Source: Microbacterium sp. 2FI
Lineage (GTDB): Bacteria; Actinomycetota; Actinomycetes; Actinomycetales; Microbacteriaceae
Direction of reading: 5' to 3'
Assembly: GCF_005502885.1 (NCBI RefSeq)
Contig: NZ_SCMR01000003.1
Location: 124,001 to 188,000 of the forward strand
DNA: 64,000 bases
Part shown: one piece after another, positions 24,493-33,290 of the stretch
Numbering within the stretch: position 1 is the first letter of the stretch
Layout: every line of letters begins with the position of its first letter
Made by a program: the position numbers and the translations under genes
The notes under the pieces: generated by a model
Told to the model about the DNA's origin: nothing
The model's database searches: none
The model's input: only the letters and a program-made list of their open reading frames with translations

Positions 24493-25749
24493 ATGAATCT
24501 CAAGCAGATGCTCGCGGCACTCCAGAAGGAGCTCCTCGAGATCCAGTCGAAGGCGAAGGCCGAGGGCCGCGACTTCACCGACGAGGAACTCACGGCGATC
24601 GAGGCGAAGTCCGCCGAGGCCACCGACCTCAAGGCGAAGATCGAGCGGATCGAGAAGTCTGAGAAGGCTCTCGCCGACCTCGTCGAACACGGCAAGTCGG
24701 ACGACTCCGCCGAGGACAACCCGGACGACTTCAAGAGCGTCCCGATCGGTGAGCGGTTCACGAAGTCGCAGCAGTACGCCGACTTTGCGAAGAAGTTCCC
24801 CGGCGGCTCGATCGGACAGGGCACGCCGGTCAAGATCGAGTCGGCCCGCATCGGCACGATGAAGGAGTTCTTCGCGAACCGTCGCAGCGCCAAGGCGCTG
24901 ACCACGACGACCGCGCGGATCCAGGACATCCGTGTCCCGATGGTCGACCTCGTTGACCGTCCGCGGCTCACCCTGCTCGACCTGATCTCGCGCGGCCAGA
25001 CCGCCGGGAACTTCGAGTACGTGCAGGTCACCGCAGTCACCCGGAACGCGGACATCGTCCCGGAGGCGGAGTCCGCCACCGACGACGACGCCCTCAAGCC
25101 GGTGTCGGAGATCTCGACCGAACTCCAGGACGCGAAGGTCTTCACTTACGCCGACGGCTACGAGGTGACCAACCAGCTCCTCGCCGACGCGCCGGCGTTC
25201 GCGTCCTACCTGGAGACCGAGCTCGAGTACTCGCTCGACTCGGTCATCGAGGACTACCTCCTCAACGGCACCGGCCTGTCGGGACAGCCCAAGGGCATCC
25301 TGCACACCACCGGCGTCCAGGAGCAGGAGATCGCGTCGTCCGACCCGATGGACCTCGTGAAGGCCGCCCGCCGCGCGATCACGAAGGTGACCCGCCTGCA
25401 GGGCGGAACCGTCACCGGCATCGTGCTCTCGCCGGAGGACGACGAGGAGATCGACCTCATGCAGGATCTCAACGATCGGTTCTACGGGCAGGGCCCGTTC
25501 GGCACCGGCCCGCAGACCCTGTGGGGCCGTCCCCGCGTCACCTCGGAGCGGCTGGAGCCCGGGCAGTTCATCCTCGGCGACTGGCGCCAGGTCGCGCTGC
25601 TCGACCGCGAGGGTCTCGCTGTGCAGGCGTTCAACCAGCACAAGGACTTCGCGCAGCGCAACATGACCTACGTGCGTGCGGAACTCCGCGCGGCGCAGGT
25701 CATCTGGAAGCCGTCCCGCCTCGTGGTGGGCTCGCTCGCCGGTAGCTGA
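24493..25749 (+). CDS. Major capsid protein, HK97 fold
   Basis: 418 aa. Residues 1-70 are a predicted coiled coil, the delta/scaffold domain usually removed by the protease. The mature part has ATELEYSLDSVIEDYLLNGTG-like capsid core (about 235-258), GIVLSPEDDEEIDL and the C-terminal strand FGTGPQTLWGRPRV...ILGDW. A GAAAGGGATT ribosome site precedes ATG 24493. Confidence 0.92.
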   Translation: MNLKQMLAALQKELLEIQSKAKAEGRDFTDEELTAIEAKSAEATDLKAKIERIEKSEKALADLVEHGKSDDSAEDNPDDFKSVPIGERFTKSQQYADFAKKFPGGSIGQGTPVKIESARIGTMKEFFANRRSAKALTTTTARIQDIRVPMVDLVDRPRLTLLDLISRGQTAGNFEYVQVTAVTRNADIVPEAESATDDDALKPVSEISTELQDAKVFTYADGYEVTNQLLADAPAFASYLETELEYSLDSVIEDYLLNGTGLSGQPKGILHTTGVQEQEIASSDPMDLVKAARRAITKVTRLQGGTVTGIVLSPEDDEEIDLMQDLNDRFYGQGPFGTGPQTLWGRPRVTSERLEPGQFILGDWRQVALLDREGLAVQAFNQHKDFAQRNMTYVRAELRAAQVIWKPSRLVVGSLAGS

Positions 25750-25754
25750 TCGCC

Positions 25755-25973
25755 ATGTCGATGGTCACCATCGGCGGCGTTCGCTACCGCGTCGACGACG
25801 CGAAGCGGCGGGGCCTCCTCGCGGAGGTCCCTGCCGTGCCCGCGGAGTCGGCTCTCGATCCGGCGCCGGCCAGCGAGCCGGAGCCCGTCGTCGACGGTGA
25901 GAAGCCGTCGTGGTGGGCCGGCCTCAAGGGCGGAAAGCCGAAGAACAAGGCCGCGAAGCCGGCCGACAAGTAG
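25755..25973 (+). CDS. Small structural-region protein
   Basis: 72 aa: beta start VTIGGVRYRVDDAKRRGLL, acidic Pro-rich middle and Lys-rich tail (KGGKPKNKAAKPADK). Between capsid and connector genes; perhaps a head decoration or assembly factor, but no family recognised. Confidence 0.65.
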   Translation: MSMVTIGGVRYRVDDAKRRGLLAEVPAVPAESALDPAPASEPEPVVDGEKPSWWAGLKGGKPKNKAAKPADK

Positions 25974-25986
25974 GAGGTGACGGGGC

Positions 25987-26508
25987 GTGACGATTCCTCT
26001 CATCGTCGATGCGAACACGATTGTGGACGCCGCTTTCTGGATGAAGGCGGCGACCCAGTCGATTCGCTCGGAGTGCGGCTGGCACGTCGCGCCCGTCATC
26101 ACCGAAACCCTCGTGCTGGACGGCAGGGGTGGCGTCGCGCTGCTCCTGCCGTCTCAGCGGGTCGAGGCGGTCACCCTGGTCAAGAACGACGGGGTCGACG
26201 TGACCTCCCGGGTGAAGTTCAGCCGCCGCACTGGCGTGATGACTCTTGCCTCCGGTTGGTCGTGTGACCTCGGCTCGATCGAGATCACCCTGACCCACGG
26301 CTACCCGCTCGAGAGTGTGGCCGACATCGCGGCGCTGATCGTGACTCTGACGAAGCGGGGCGCAGCGTCGTCGGCGTTCGTGCAGCAGTCGGTCGGATCG
26401 GCCTCTGCGCGACTCGGCACGGGCCGGGACGGGGCCGCGCTGAGTGTTCCGCTCCTGGAGTCGGAGAAGGCGCTTCTGGAGCCGTACAGGCTCAATTGGG
26501 GTGCGTGA
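25987..26508 (+). CDS. Head-tail connector (gp6-like adaptor)
   Basis: 173 aa from GTG 25987 after AGGAGG. The helical/beta arrangement with VEAVTLVKNDGVDVTSRVKF, TLASGWSCDLGSIEITLTHGY and a final basic helix fits adaptor proteins that attach below the portal. Position directly after capsid supports it. Confidence 0.74.
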   Translation: MTIPLIVDANTIVDAAFWMKAATQSIRSECGWHVAPVITETLVLDGRGGVALLLPSQRVEAVTLVKNDGVDVTSRVKFSRRTGVMTLASGWSCDLGSIEITLTHGYPLESVADIAALIVTLTKRGAASSAFVQQSVGSASARLGTGRDGAALSVPLLESEKALLEPYRLNWGA

Positions 26509-26900
26509 TGTCGTGGCTCGATGAGGTCGCCCTCGCCGAGGATGGTATGTCGTTCGCGCACGGCGACACCGTCTACCGGGACCGCCGGCCACTGATGACA
26601 GACCCGTACAACCCCGACGCGACAGTCCCGGGCGCATGGAGCGACGCCGACACGCTCGTGCTGACTGAGGCGTTCGTCGACGACATCTCGTCATCGACGG
26701 TCAGCGACGGCGCTCGATCGGCGATCAGTTCCGGGAAGGCACTGTTCCTCACTGACCCTGACGCGGACGTGCAAGTCGGAGACCGGATTCGTGCCGGCGA
26801 CCTGACCCTGTATGTCAACGAGCTCCCGTCTTCGCCGAAGAACCCGTTCACCGGATGGCGGCCGGGGCGTGAGGTGCCGCTCGATCACACCCTCGGCTGA
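26508..26900 (+). CDS. Head-tail stopper-like protein
   Basis: 130 aa from ATG 26508 (overlapping the adaptor stop). SSTVSDGARSAISSGKALFLTDPDADVQVGDRI resembles the small beta-barrel proteins of the neck. Assigned mostly by order adaptor-stopper-gp10-terminator. Confidence 0.68.
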   Translation: MSWLDEVALAEDGMSFAHGDTVYRDRRPLMTDPYNPDATVPGAWSDADTLVLTEAFVDDISSSTVSDGARSAISSGKALFLTDPDADVQVGDRIRAGDLTLYVNELPSSPKNPFTGWRPGREVPLDHTLG

Positions 26901-26912
26901 GAGGCGAGATCC

Positions 26913-27197
26913 GTGGCTCAGCCGGTCAAGTTCAACAACGCCTACTTCGAGCAGCTGTCTCGTTCGCCTGGCGTCGTGCGTATCACCGTCGAGGCCGCGC
27001 AGCGGATCGCTGCGACGGCGCGCGCGACCGCGCCGTCAGACACCCAGGCGTATCGCAATGGCATCCGAGTGCGGGTGAAGTACCAGCGTCGCGCTGTCGC
27101 GCTCGTCGAGGGCCGAGACAAGAAGACGATGCTCATCGAGTCGAAGACCGGGAACCTGGCGCGCGCGCTGCGAGCCAACGCAAGGGGGCGGCGATGA
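26913..27197 (+). CDS. HK97 gp10-like neck/tail protein
   Basis: 94 aa from GTG 26913. VRITVEAAQRIAATARATAPSDT...YRNGIRVRVKYQRRAVALVEG is the usual pattern of gp10-like tail-completion proteins. Followed by the tail terminator gene with a four-base overlap. Confidence 0.74.
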   Translation: MAQPVKFNNAYFEQLSRSPGVVRITVEAAQRIAATARATAPSDTQAYRNGIRVRVKYQRRAVALVEGRDKKTMLIESKTGNLARALRANARGRR

Positions 27198-27622
27198 GCG
27201 ACCCGCTGATCGCGTACGACGACCTCGAGCTCTACCTGCTCGAATGGTTCCGCACCGCGTTGGCAGAGCGTCCTGAACCAGAGTGCGCCGACGTCGAGGT
27301 GGTGCGTGTCGAGCCACCCACCGATGACCTCCCCGAGAAGCTGCTCGTGATCCGCGATGACGGCGCAACGGATACGTCGTTCATCACTGCGGAGGCCTCG
27401 CTCGGCTTCACCGTGCTCGCGGGCTCGAAGGAGAACCCGAAGGTCGCGAAAGACCTCGCGCGGATCGTGCACGCGCTGCTGTCGCAGATCCCCTCAGGCG
27501 ACCCTGCCAATCCGTTCGCCGCGCTGCTCTCGCGCACGAGCCCTGTGCTTGTGCAGGAGTCGCAGCCGAAGGCGCGCGCGTACGCGACGGCGACGTTCGC
27601 GATCGCCGGCCGCGGCATCTGA
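27194..27622 (+). CDS. Tail terminator-like protein
   Basis: 142 aa. N-terminal LELYLLEWFRTALAE and a beta core (EKLLVIRDDGATDTSFITAEASLGFTVLAG) fit the gpU-like proteins that cap the tail tube. Located just before the tube protein, the canonical position. Confidence 0.72.
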   Translation: MSDPLIAYDDLELYLLEWFRTALAERPEPECADVEVVRVEPPTDDLPEKLLVIRDDGATDTSFITAEASLGFTVLAGSKENPKVAKDLARIVHALLSQIPSGDPANPFAALLSRTSPVLVQESQPKARAYATATFAIAGRGI

Positions 27623-27706
27623 TCTTCACCCACACCGGGCATCCGCCCACCACACCATCAATCCCGCTCCGGCACACCCGGGGCGACCGCATCCAAGGAG
27701 ATGAGC

Positions 27707-28294
27707 ATGACTGCCGACGAACACGGCAACGACATCCTCGCGGTCGGCATCCCGGTGACGGGATCGATCGGCCTCGCACCCTACGGGACAGTGATCCCGA
27801 CGCCCGCTGAGGGCGCCACGGACGACCTGGTCCTCGATCCGGCGTTCCGCAAGCTCGGCCTGCTGAAGCAGGACGGCGGCCCGCAGTTCGCGTGGGCCGC
27901 GTCGGGCGACCCCATCGAGTTCTGGCAGGACGGCTACTCGGAGCCTTCGGGCCTCGCCGACGTCACCCTGTCGGTCACCGCGGCGGAGATCCTCAACGAT
28001 CTGCTGCGCGAACTCATCGCGGGCGACGCGCCTGACGTGAACGGCTACACCGAGGTCGACGGCGGCGGCGTCTCGACCCGGTGGGTGGTGTTCACCGAGG
28101 AGATCTTCAAGAACGGTGCCATCCGGCGCCGCGTCGCCCCGTCGATCCAGCTGCAGTCGTCGACGGAGGACCGGTCGACGCGTGGCGAGGTCAACGGCAA
28201 CGCGCTGATCTTCGAGATCCAGCGCCACGCGGGCGTCGGCAACAAGCACTTCGGCGAGTGGGTCCTCCCCGCCGAGGACGGCTCCGGCTCCTGA
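27707..28294 (+). CDS. Major tail (tube) protein
   Basis: 195 aa. Typical beta-rich actinophage tube protein (GLLKQDGGPQFAWAASGDPIEFWQ, GEVNGNALIFEIQRH). ATG 27707 lies six bases after AAGGAG; the in-frame ATG at 27701 abuts that site and is therefore unlikely. A strong hairpin follows, so expression can be set apart from the downstream tail genes. Confidence 0.83.
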   Translation: MTADEHGNDILAVGIPVTGSIGLAPYGTVIPTPAEGATDDLVLDPAFRKLGLLKQDGGPQFAWAASGDPIEFWQDGYSEPSGLADVTLSVTAAEILNDLLRELIAGDAPDVNGYTEVDGGGVSTRWVVFTEEIFKNGAIRRRVAPSIQLQSSTEDRSTRGEVNGNALIFEIQRHAGVGNKHFGEWVLPAEDGSGS

Positions 28295-28300
28295 GAGACG

Positions 28301-28337
28301 GCGGGCGGCGGTGATCGTGGGTGACACCGCCGCCCGC
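28301..28337 (+). terminator. Hairpin after major tail protein
   Basis: Perfect 13-bp stem GCGGGCGGCGGTG / CACCGCCGCCCGC with an 11-base loop in the 87-bp gap between tube and chaperone genes. Likely a partial terminator that lowers downstream expression. Confidence 0.6.
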
Positions 28338-28381
28338 TCCAACACCCACCCACACCTCACCCACGAAAGGACACCCACACC

Positions 28382-28750
28382 ATGAGCAAGACCAAGACCG
28401 CCAAGCCGAAGCCCGAGCGCGACCCGATCCCCGTCTTCGATGAGGATCCTGGCGCGGACCGCCCGACGTTCTACGTCGTCGGCGAGGAGTTCCACGCGGT
28501 CACGAGCGACGGGCTACTCGTCGTCCCCATGCGGTTCAAGACGAGCGTGTTCAAGCAGGTGCTCCGCGCCGAAGGGGACAATCTTGAGCTGTTCCTGATC
28601 CTCATCGACGGCATCGGCGACGAGGACACAATCGCGCAGATCGACGAGCTCGACATCTTCGAGAGCGTCGCGATCGCGATGGCGTACTTCCAGGCGTGGC
28701 GAGAGAAGCAGCAGGCCTCCGTGGGGGAAGCGCAGCGCTCCTCGAACTGA
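28382..28750 (+). CDS. Tail assembly chaperone, short form (G)
   Basis: 122 aa. N-terminal Lys-rich segment, then FKTSVFKQVLRAEGDNLELFLILIDGIGD and a helical end. In siphophages the short form and a frameshifted long form ratio controls tail assembly around the tape measure. The slippery run GGGGGAA (28723-28729) is close to its end. AGGACA-type spacing precedes the ATG. Confidence 0.84.
   Translation: MSKTKTAKPKPERDPIPVFDEDPGADRPTFYVVGEEFHAVTSDGLLVVPMRFKTSVFKQVLRAEGDNLELFLILIDGIGDEDTIAQIDELDIFESVAIAMAYFQAWREKQQASVGEAQRSSN
28723..28729 (+). promoter_or_regulatory. Programmed -1 frameshift site
   Basis: GGGGGAA read as G-GGG-GAA in the short-form frame. A one-base backward slip keeps GGG pairing in the P site and joins the next open frame, which continues without stop to 29112. 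Confidence 0.7.
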
Positions 28751-29112
28751 TCGAGGAGCACCGCCCCGAGTTCACGTTCGACTTCCGCCGCTACTTCGGG
28801 GTCTCGGTGAACGAGGTCGGCTGGTCGATCCCGTACGGCGAGGCGTGGCTGCTGATCCTCGAGCTGCGTCGGGAGTCCGGGTCGCACACGCACATGCTCC
28901 GCCACGGGTTCACCGAGACCGCGTCGCTGGCAGACTTCGCGGCGATCCGGCATGCCGAGTGGTTCATGAACTCGCACAAGAAGGACAAGGCTCCGCTGAT
29001 CGAGCTCCCGCACATCTGGGAGCCGCCGGACCCGAACGCCGATGTGACGCCCGAGAGAAGGGCGGAACTCGAAGCGCAGCTCGAACGCCGGTCTGCGTTC
29101 GCCGACCGATAG
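28726..29112 (+). CDS. Tail assembly chaperone, frameshift extension (T)
   Basis: About 128 residues added to the short form after the -1 shift, giving a GT protein of about 242 aa. EEHRPEFTFDFRRYFGVSV and WSIPYGEAWLLILELRRE are typical of actinophage T domains. The frame has no convincing start or ribosome site of its own, supporting translation by frameshift. Confidence 0.8.
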   Translation, partial: GSAALLELIEEHRPEFTFDFRRYFGVSVNEVGWSIPYGEAWLLILELRRESGSHTHMLRHGFTETASLADFAAIRHAEWFMNSHKKDKAPLIELPHIWEPPDPNADVTPERRAELEAQLERRSAFADR

Positions 29113-29121
29113 GAGCCCCGC

Positions 29122-31302
29122 ATGTCGATGCCCCAGGTCGGTCAGGGTGCGGTCGCGGTCGTCCCCACGTTCAAGGGGTTCCGCACCGCGGTCACCAAGG
29201 AGACCGACTCGGCGGCGAAGACGTCGACGAAGGGGTTCCGGTCGGTCTGGTCCAAGGAAGGCACGGCCTCCGGGAAGGAGACCGGCACCGGATTCCGGAA
29301 GGCGTTCGAGGGGGAGTCGAAGGGATTCACCGACAAGGCGACCCGCGAGCTCGAGCAGTCCGTCTCGAAGTCCGCCCGCCTGGTCTCTGCCGCCCGGCTG
29401 AAGGAGCAGGACGCCGCAGGCAAGGTCCGCCTCGCTGAGCGGCAGCTCGCCGAAGCGCGCGAGCGGTACAGCGACGACACGTCGCAGGTGATCCGCGCCG
29501 AGGAACGGCTTGCGACCGCGAACCGGCAGCTCGAGAAGGCGCAGGACGACACCCGCGGGTCCACGAACGATCTGCGGCAGGCTCAGGCGAACCTCGCGGA
29601 CGCCGCAGATCGGACGGGGGACCAGCTCGCTGAGGCCGGCCGGACGGGTGCGCGACGCTTCTCGACCGGCTTCAGTGAGGTATTCCGCGGGTCGTTCCTG
29701 GGCTCCGCGCTCGGCAACCTGGCGTCGGAGCTCACCTCGCAGATCGGCTACGCGATCGGCGCCGGTATCCGCGCCGGTATCTCGTTCGCGATCGGCACCG
29801 TCGATATCGCCTCAGACCTGAACGAGTCGGTCAACGCGGTCGACGTCTCGTACGGTCCGATCGCCGACCAGATCCTCGCACTCGGTGACACGAGCGCGAA
29901 GACCTTCGGGCTGAGCAAGCGGGAGCTCAACCAGTACGCCGTGCAGTTCTCGTCGTTCGCGAAGAGCATCGCGGGCGAGAGTGGCGATGTCGCGGGCACC
30001 TTCGAGTCGCTCCTCGGACGAGCGACCGACTTCGCGTCAGTCATGAACCTCGACGTCGCTGAAGCGCTGCTGCTGTTCCAGTCCGGACTTGCCGGCGAGA
30101 CCGAGCCCCTGCGCCGATACGGCAGAGACCTGTCCGCGGCGACAGTCGAGGCGTTCGCATACGCGAACGGAATCGCGGAGCCCGGCGCCGAGCTCACCGA
30201 GCAACAGAAGATCCTCGCCCGCTACGGCGCCCTGATGGAGCAGACCGCTGAAGTGCAGGGCGACTTCGCGAACACCTCCGACGAGCTCGCGAACCAGAAC
30301 CGCATCAACGCGGCGACGTGGGACGACCTTCAGGCGAAGATCGGCACCGCGTTCCTCCCGATCGCGTCCGAGCTCGCCACCGTTCTCGCCGACGACGTCC
30401 TGCCCGCGATCGCTGATCTGGTCGAGGAGCATGGCCCGGAGCTCGCCGCGATGTTCGAGGACGCTGTGCCGGCGTTGAGGGACCTTGCGACGGACGTGCT
30501 GCCGCTGCTGCCTGACCTGTTCAAGTCGATGGCCGACACCCTTCCTGCGGTGATCGATCTGACGAACAAGCTCGCCCCGGCAGCGCTGTGGGTGACGCAG
30601 TGGTTCGGTGGTTGGTTCACGGCCGCTGAGACTCTGTTCGGGCTGTTGTCCGGTGACACGTCGCTCGCGGAGTTCCTGGAGGAGGTCCTCGCGATCCCGG
30701 GCCCGGTCGGCGACATCCTCCGGGCAGTGGCGGATCTCGCCGGCGGTATCGGTGTGAATCTGGGGCTCGCGATCTTCCATGTGAGGCAGTTCGGCACGGG
30801 GGTGTGGAACACGACCCAGGAGGTCATCGGCTGGTTCCGAGCGCTCCCGGGGCGGATCGGCGGGTTCTTCGCCGGCGCGGGTGACTGGCTGTACCAGTCG
30901 GGGCGGTCGATCATCCAGGGCTTCATCGATGGCATCAACGACATGTTCAGCCCGGTCGGCGACGCGGTCAGTGGGCTGATGTCGTGGGTGCAGGGATTCT
31001 TCCCGAACTCGCCGGCGAAGCGGGGCCCGTTCTCTGGTGCTGGGTGGACCGGGCTGAAGGAGTCCGGGTCTGCGGTGATGGAGCAGTGGACGTCGGGTAT
31101 GGCGAGGCCGGACCTGACCGGTGTGCTCAGCCCGTACCAGTCCACGTCACCCAACGCGGCTGGTGGCGGGACCGCTCGGGGTGGCGACAGGTACGAGTTC
31201 CACGGGATCTACGCGCCGACCGCCGACGAGCTGTTCGAGGCCGCCGAGCGTCGACGTCGTCGGGCGATGGCGACGCGCCTGTCGGACGCGGAGAGGGTGT
31301 AG
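29122..31302 (+). CDS. Tape measure protein
   Basis: 726 aa, the longest tail gene. N-terminal coiled-coil region (about 70-190), hydrophobic stretches near 210-240 (IGYAIGAGIRAGISFAIG), helices with Ala/Leu repeats and a C-terminal GFFPNSPAKRGPFSGAGW segment common in such proteins. At about 1.5 angstrom per residue the tail would be near 110 nm, a usual siphovirus value. Confidence 0.9.
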   Translation: MSMPQVGQGAVAVVPTFKGFRTAVTKETDSAAKTSTKGFRSVWSKEGTASGKETGTGFRKAFEGESKGFTDKATRELEQSVSKSARLVSAARLKEQDAAGKVRLAERQLAEARERYSDDTSQVIRAEERLATANRQLEKAQDDTRGSTNDLRQAQANLADAADRTGDQLAEAGRTGARRFSTGFSEVFRGSFLGSALGNLASELTSQIGYAIGAGIRAGISFAIGTVDIASDLNESVNAVDVSYGPIADQILALGDTSAKTFGLSKRELNQYAVQFSSFAKSIAGESGDVAGTFESLLGRATDFASVMNLDVAEALLLFQSGLAGETEPLRRYGRDLSAATVEAFAYANGIAEPGAELTEQQKILARYGALMEQTAEVQGDFANTSDELANQNRINAATWDDLQAKIGTAFLPIASELATVLADDVLPAIADLVEEHGPELAAMFEDAVPALRDLATDVLPLLPDLFKSMADTLPAVIDLTNKLAPAALWVTQWFGGWFTAAETLFGLLSGDTSLAEFLEEVLAIPGPVGDILRAVADLAGGIGVNLGLAIFHVRQFGTGVWNTTQEVIGWFRALPGRIGGFFAGAGDWLYQSGRSIIQGFIDGINDMFSPVGDAVSGLMSWVQGFFPNSPAKRGPFSGAGWTGLKESGSAVMEQWTSGMARPDLTGVLSPYQSTSPNAAGGGTARGGDRYEFHGIYAPTADELFEAAERRRRRAMATRLSDAERV

Positions 31303-31305
31303 CTG

Positions 31306-32220
31306 ATGGTCCTTATCCTGGCGCGCCCGGTCGTAGTCCCCGATCCGCGGCCATCTCCCTGGCAGCACCTCTCGATGGTGTGGGTCGGCTGGGACGGTTC
31401 GACCTGGGACCTCGGTACCGGCGAGGAGGGCGTGAGGCTGCTCCGTGACGGCGTCGAGGGGCTCCACTTCCCGCCGATCGAGAAGTGGTCGTCCCGGTCG
31501 TCGGCGTTCCCAGGGAAGCGTCCTCGCGGGTGGCAAGCACTTGAGCGGGCGGTCTTCTGGCCGTTGCGCATTCGGGCGCAGTCGTCGGAGGAGTGGCGTG
31601 TGCTGCAGGATCGGTTCTTCAACACGATCCACCCTTCGCGGCACGGCGAGTGGCAAGTGCAGGCCGGCACACAGGTCCGCCGTGTCCGCCTCACCGGCAC
31701 CTTCGAGGACCCGCACACTCATCCGCTCGACCCCTACGCGCGCGGTCTCGGTATCTACGGGGTGACCCTCGAAGCCGACCGGCCCTACTGGTCCGGCGAC
31801 CCGATCAGCGCCGGCCCGTGGTCGGCCGTCGAAGAGGTCGACTTCTTCGACGCGGAAGGTTCGCCGCCGTTCCACATCTCCGCATCGAACTCGCCCACGA
31901 CGGCGTCGTTCACGAATCCGGGCGACGTGGACGCGTACCCGGTGTGGACGGTCGTCGGGCCGGCGGATGACATCGAGCTCGGTGTCGGGTCGCGGGTCAT
32001 CGATGTGCCGTTTGCGGTCGCCGAGGGGGAGACCCTGCTGATCGATACGGACCCGCGGAACATCACGGCGACGCTGAACGGTGTCGACGTGACCGAGGAT
32101 CTCGGGTTCCAGCGGTTCGCGCCGATCCCGGCGAAGGCGACGACGTCGCTGCACGTGCTGGCAACGGGGGAGGGCAGCGTGTCCGTCTCGCTGACCCCGC
32201 TGTACTTTCGGGCGTTCTGA
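31306..32220 (+). CDS. Distal tail (Dit-like) protein
   Basis: 304 aa, first gene after the tape measure. Trp-rich N-terminal half (WQHLSMVWVGWDGSTW; GVEGLHFPPIEKW) and beta C-terminal domain (FTNPGDVDAYPVWTVVG) match minor tail proteins forming the baseplate hub ring. It ends overlapping the next ATG. Confidence 0.8.
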   Translation: MVLILARPVVVPDPRPSPWQHLSMVWVGWDGSTWDLGTGEEGVRLLRDGVEGLHFPPIEKWSSRSSAFPGKRPRGWQALERAVFWPLRIRAQSSEEWRVLQDRFFNTIHPSRHGEWQVQAGTQVRRVRLTGTFEDPHTHPLDPYARGLGIYGVTLEADRPYWSGDPISAGPWSAVEEVDFFDAEGSPPFHISASNSPTTASFTNPGDVDAYPVWTVVGPADDIELGVGSRVIDVPFAVAEGETLLIDTDPRNITATLNGVDVTEDLGFQRFAPIPAKATTSLHVLATGEGSVSVSLTPLYFRAF

Positions 32221-33290
32221 TGCTCGGGTTCGCATTGGAGACGGCCGGGGGCGCGTTCGTCAGCCAGCTGGTGCCGAACGAGTCGCATGTCGAGTTGCTG
32301 CAGAACGATGTGTCGTTCGCGGAGCTGGTGTTCGACGAAGACGACCCGGTGTGGGGGAAGGTGCAGGACGGTCACCGGCTGCGGTGCCTGTACGAGGACG
32401 GTTCGCACCTGATGGGCGGTGTCATCGAGTCCCGTGAAGGCGAGTGGCCGCAGGGCGCAGGGATACTGCGGGTGGAGGACGACTTCCGCCTGTTCCGCCT
32501 GCTGGGGTGGCAGACACCGGATGCCGCGATCACCGCACAGACGAACGAGTACGCCCGGTACACGGGGCACACGGAGACCGTCGTCAAAGCGGCGTGCGCG
32601 GATCTGAGCGACCGGCTCGGCCTGGGCTGGTCGATCCCGTCGTCGGCGAACCTGGGCACGCCTGGGCGGCGTGTGGAGTTCCGCATGCACCCGCTCGTCG
32701 ACAAGCTGAAGCCGCTCGTCGACCAGGACTTGCTGACCTGGTCCATCCAGGACGGCGTGGTTGACGTCACTCAGGGTGACCTGTTCCCCCGGGTGCTGAC
32801 GTTCGACACCGGTCTGATCGAGAAGTACCGGTGGAAGATCAGCATGCCCACCGTGACCCGTGATGTCGTCGGTGGCTCCGGCGAGGGGACGGCGCGGGAG
32901 TTCGCCGAGTTCGTCGACACGGGCCGTGAGGCCACGTGGGGGCAGCCTGCCGAGGTGTTCAAGGACTCCCGGATGGCTGACGGTGAACCGCTCGATCCGG
33001 ACGGGGCTGAGGCGCTCGCCGCGGGCGCCGGTCAGGCATCGGTCGCGATCGAGCTGAATGAGTCGTCGTGGTTCCGGTACGGCAAGTACGTGCTCGGCAC
33101 CCGGCTTGAGATCGATCTGGGCATGGTGCAGAAGACGGATGTGATCACCCGGATCACGTTCGACGAGACCCCTGAGAACGGGCTGGTCGTGACCCCGCAT
33201 GTCGGGTCGCTCGAGGTGGACGTGGATTCCCGTTTGGGGTCCGCGATCGGACAGTTGGCGCGGCGTGTCCGCGATCAAGGAGGACGCTGA
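32220..33290 (+). CDS. Minor tail protein, Gp37-like (Tal-type)
   Basis: 356 aa. N-terminal LQNDVSFAELVFDEDDPVW and a C-terminal region with RYGKYVLGTRLEIDLGMVQKTDVI place it with actinophage Gp37-like proteins that occupy the tail-hub position downstream of Dit. No peptidase motif is evident. Confidence 0.76.
   Translation: MLGFALETAGGAFVSQLVPNESHVELLQNDVSFAELVFDEDDPVWGKVQDGHRLRCLYEDGSHLMGGVIESREGEWPQGAGILRVEDDFRLFRLLGWQTPDAAITAQTNEYARYTGHTETVVKAACADLSDRLGLGWSIPSSANLGTPGRRVEFRMHPLVDKLKPLVDQDLLTWSIQDGVVDVTQGDLFPRVLTFDTGLIEKYRWKISMPTVTRDVVGGSGEGTAREFAEFVDTGREATWGQPAEVFKDSRMADGEPLDPDGAEALAAGAGQASVAIELNESSWFRYGKYVLGTRLEIDLGMVQKTDVITRITFDETPENGLVVTPHVGSLEVDVDSRLGSAIGQLARRVRDQGGR

Noticed and set aside
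27701..27706. ATG 27701 as start of the major tail protein
   Set aside because: It directly abuts AAGGAG; ATG 27707 has proper six-base spacing.
28696..28722. Independent start of the second tail chaperone frame
   Set aside because: No ribosome site, and the frame joins the first at a slip run in the canonical place.
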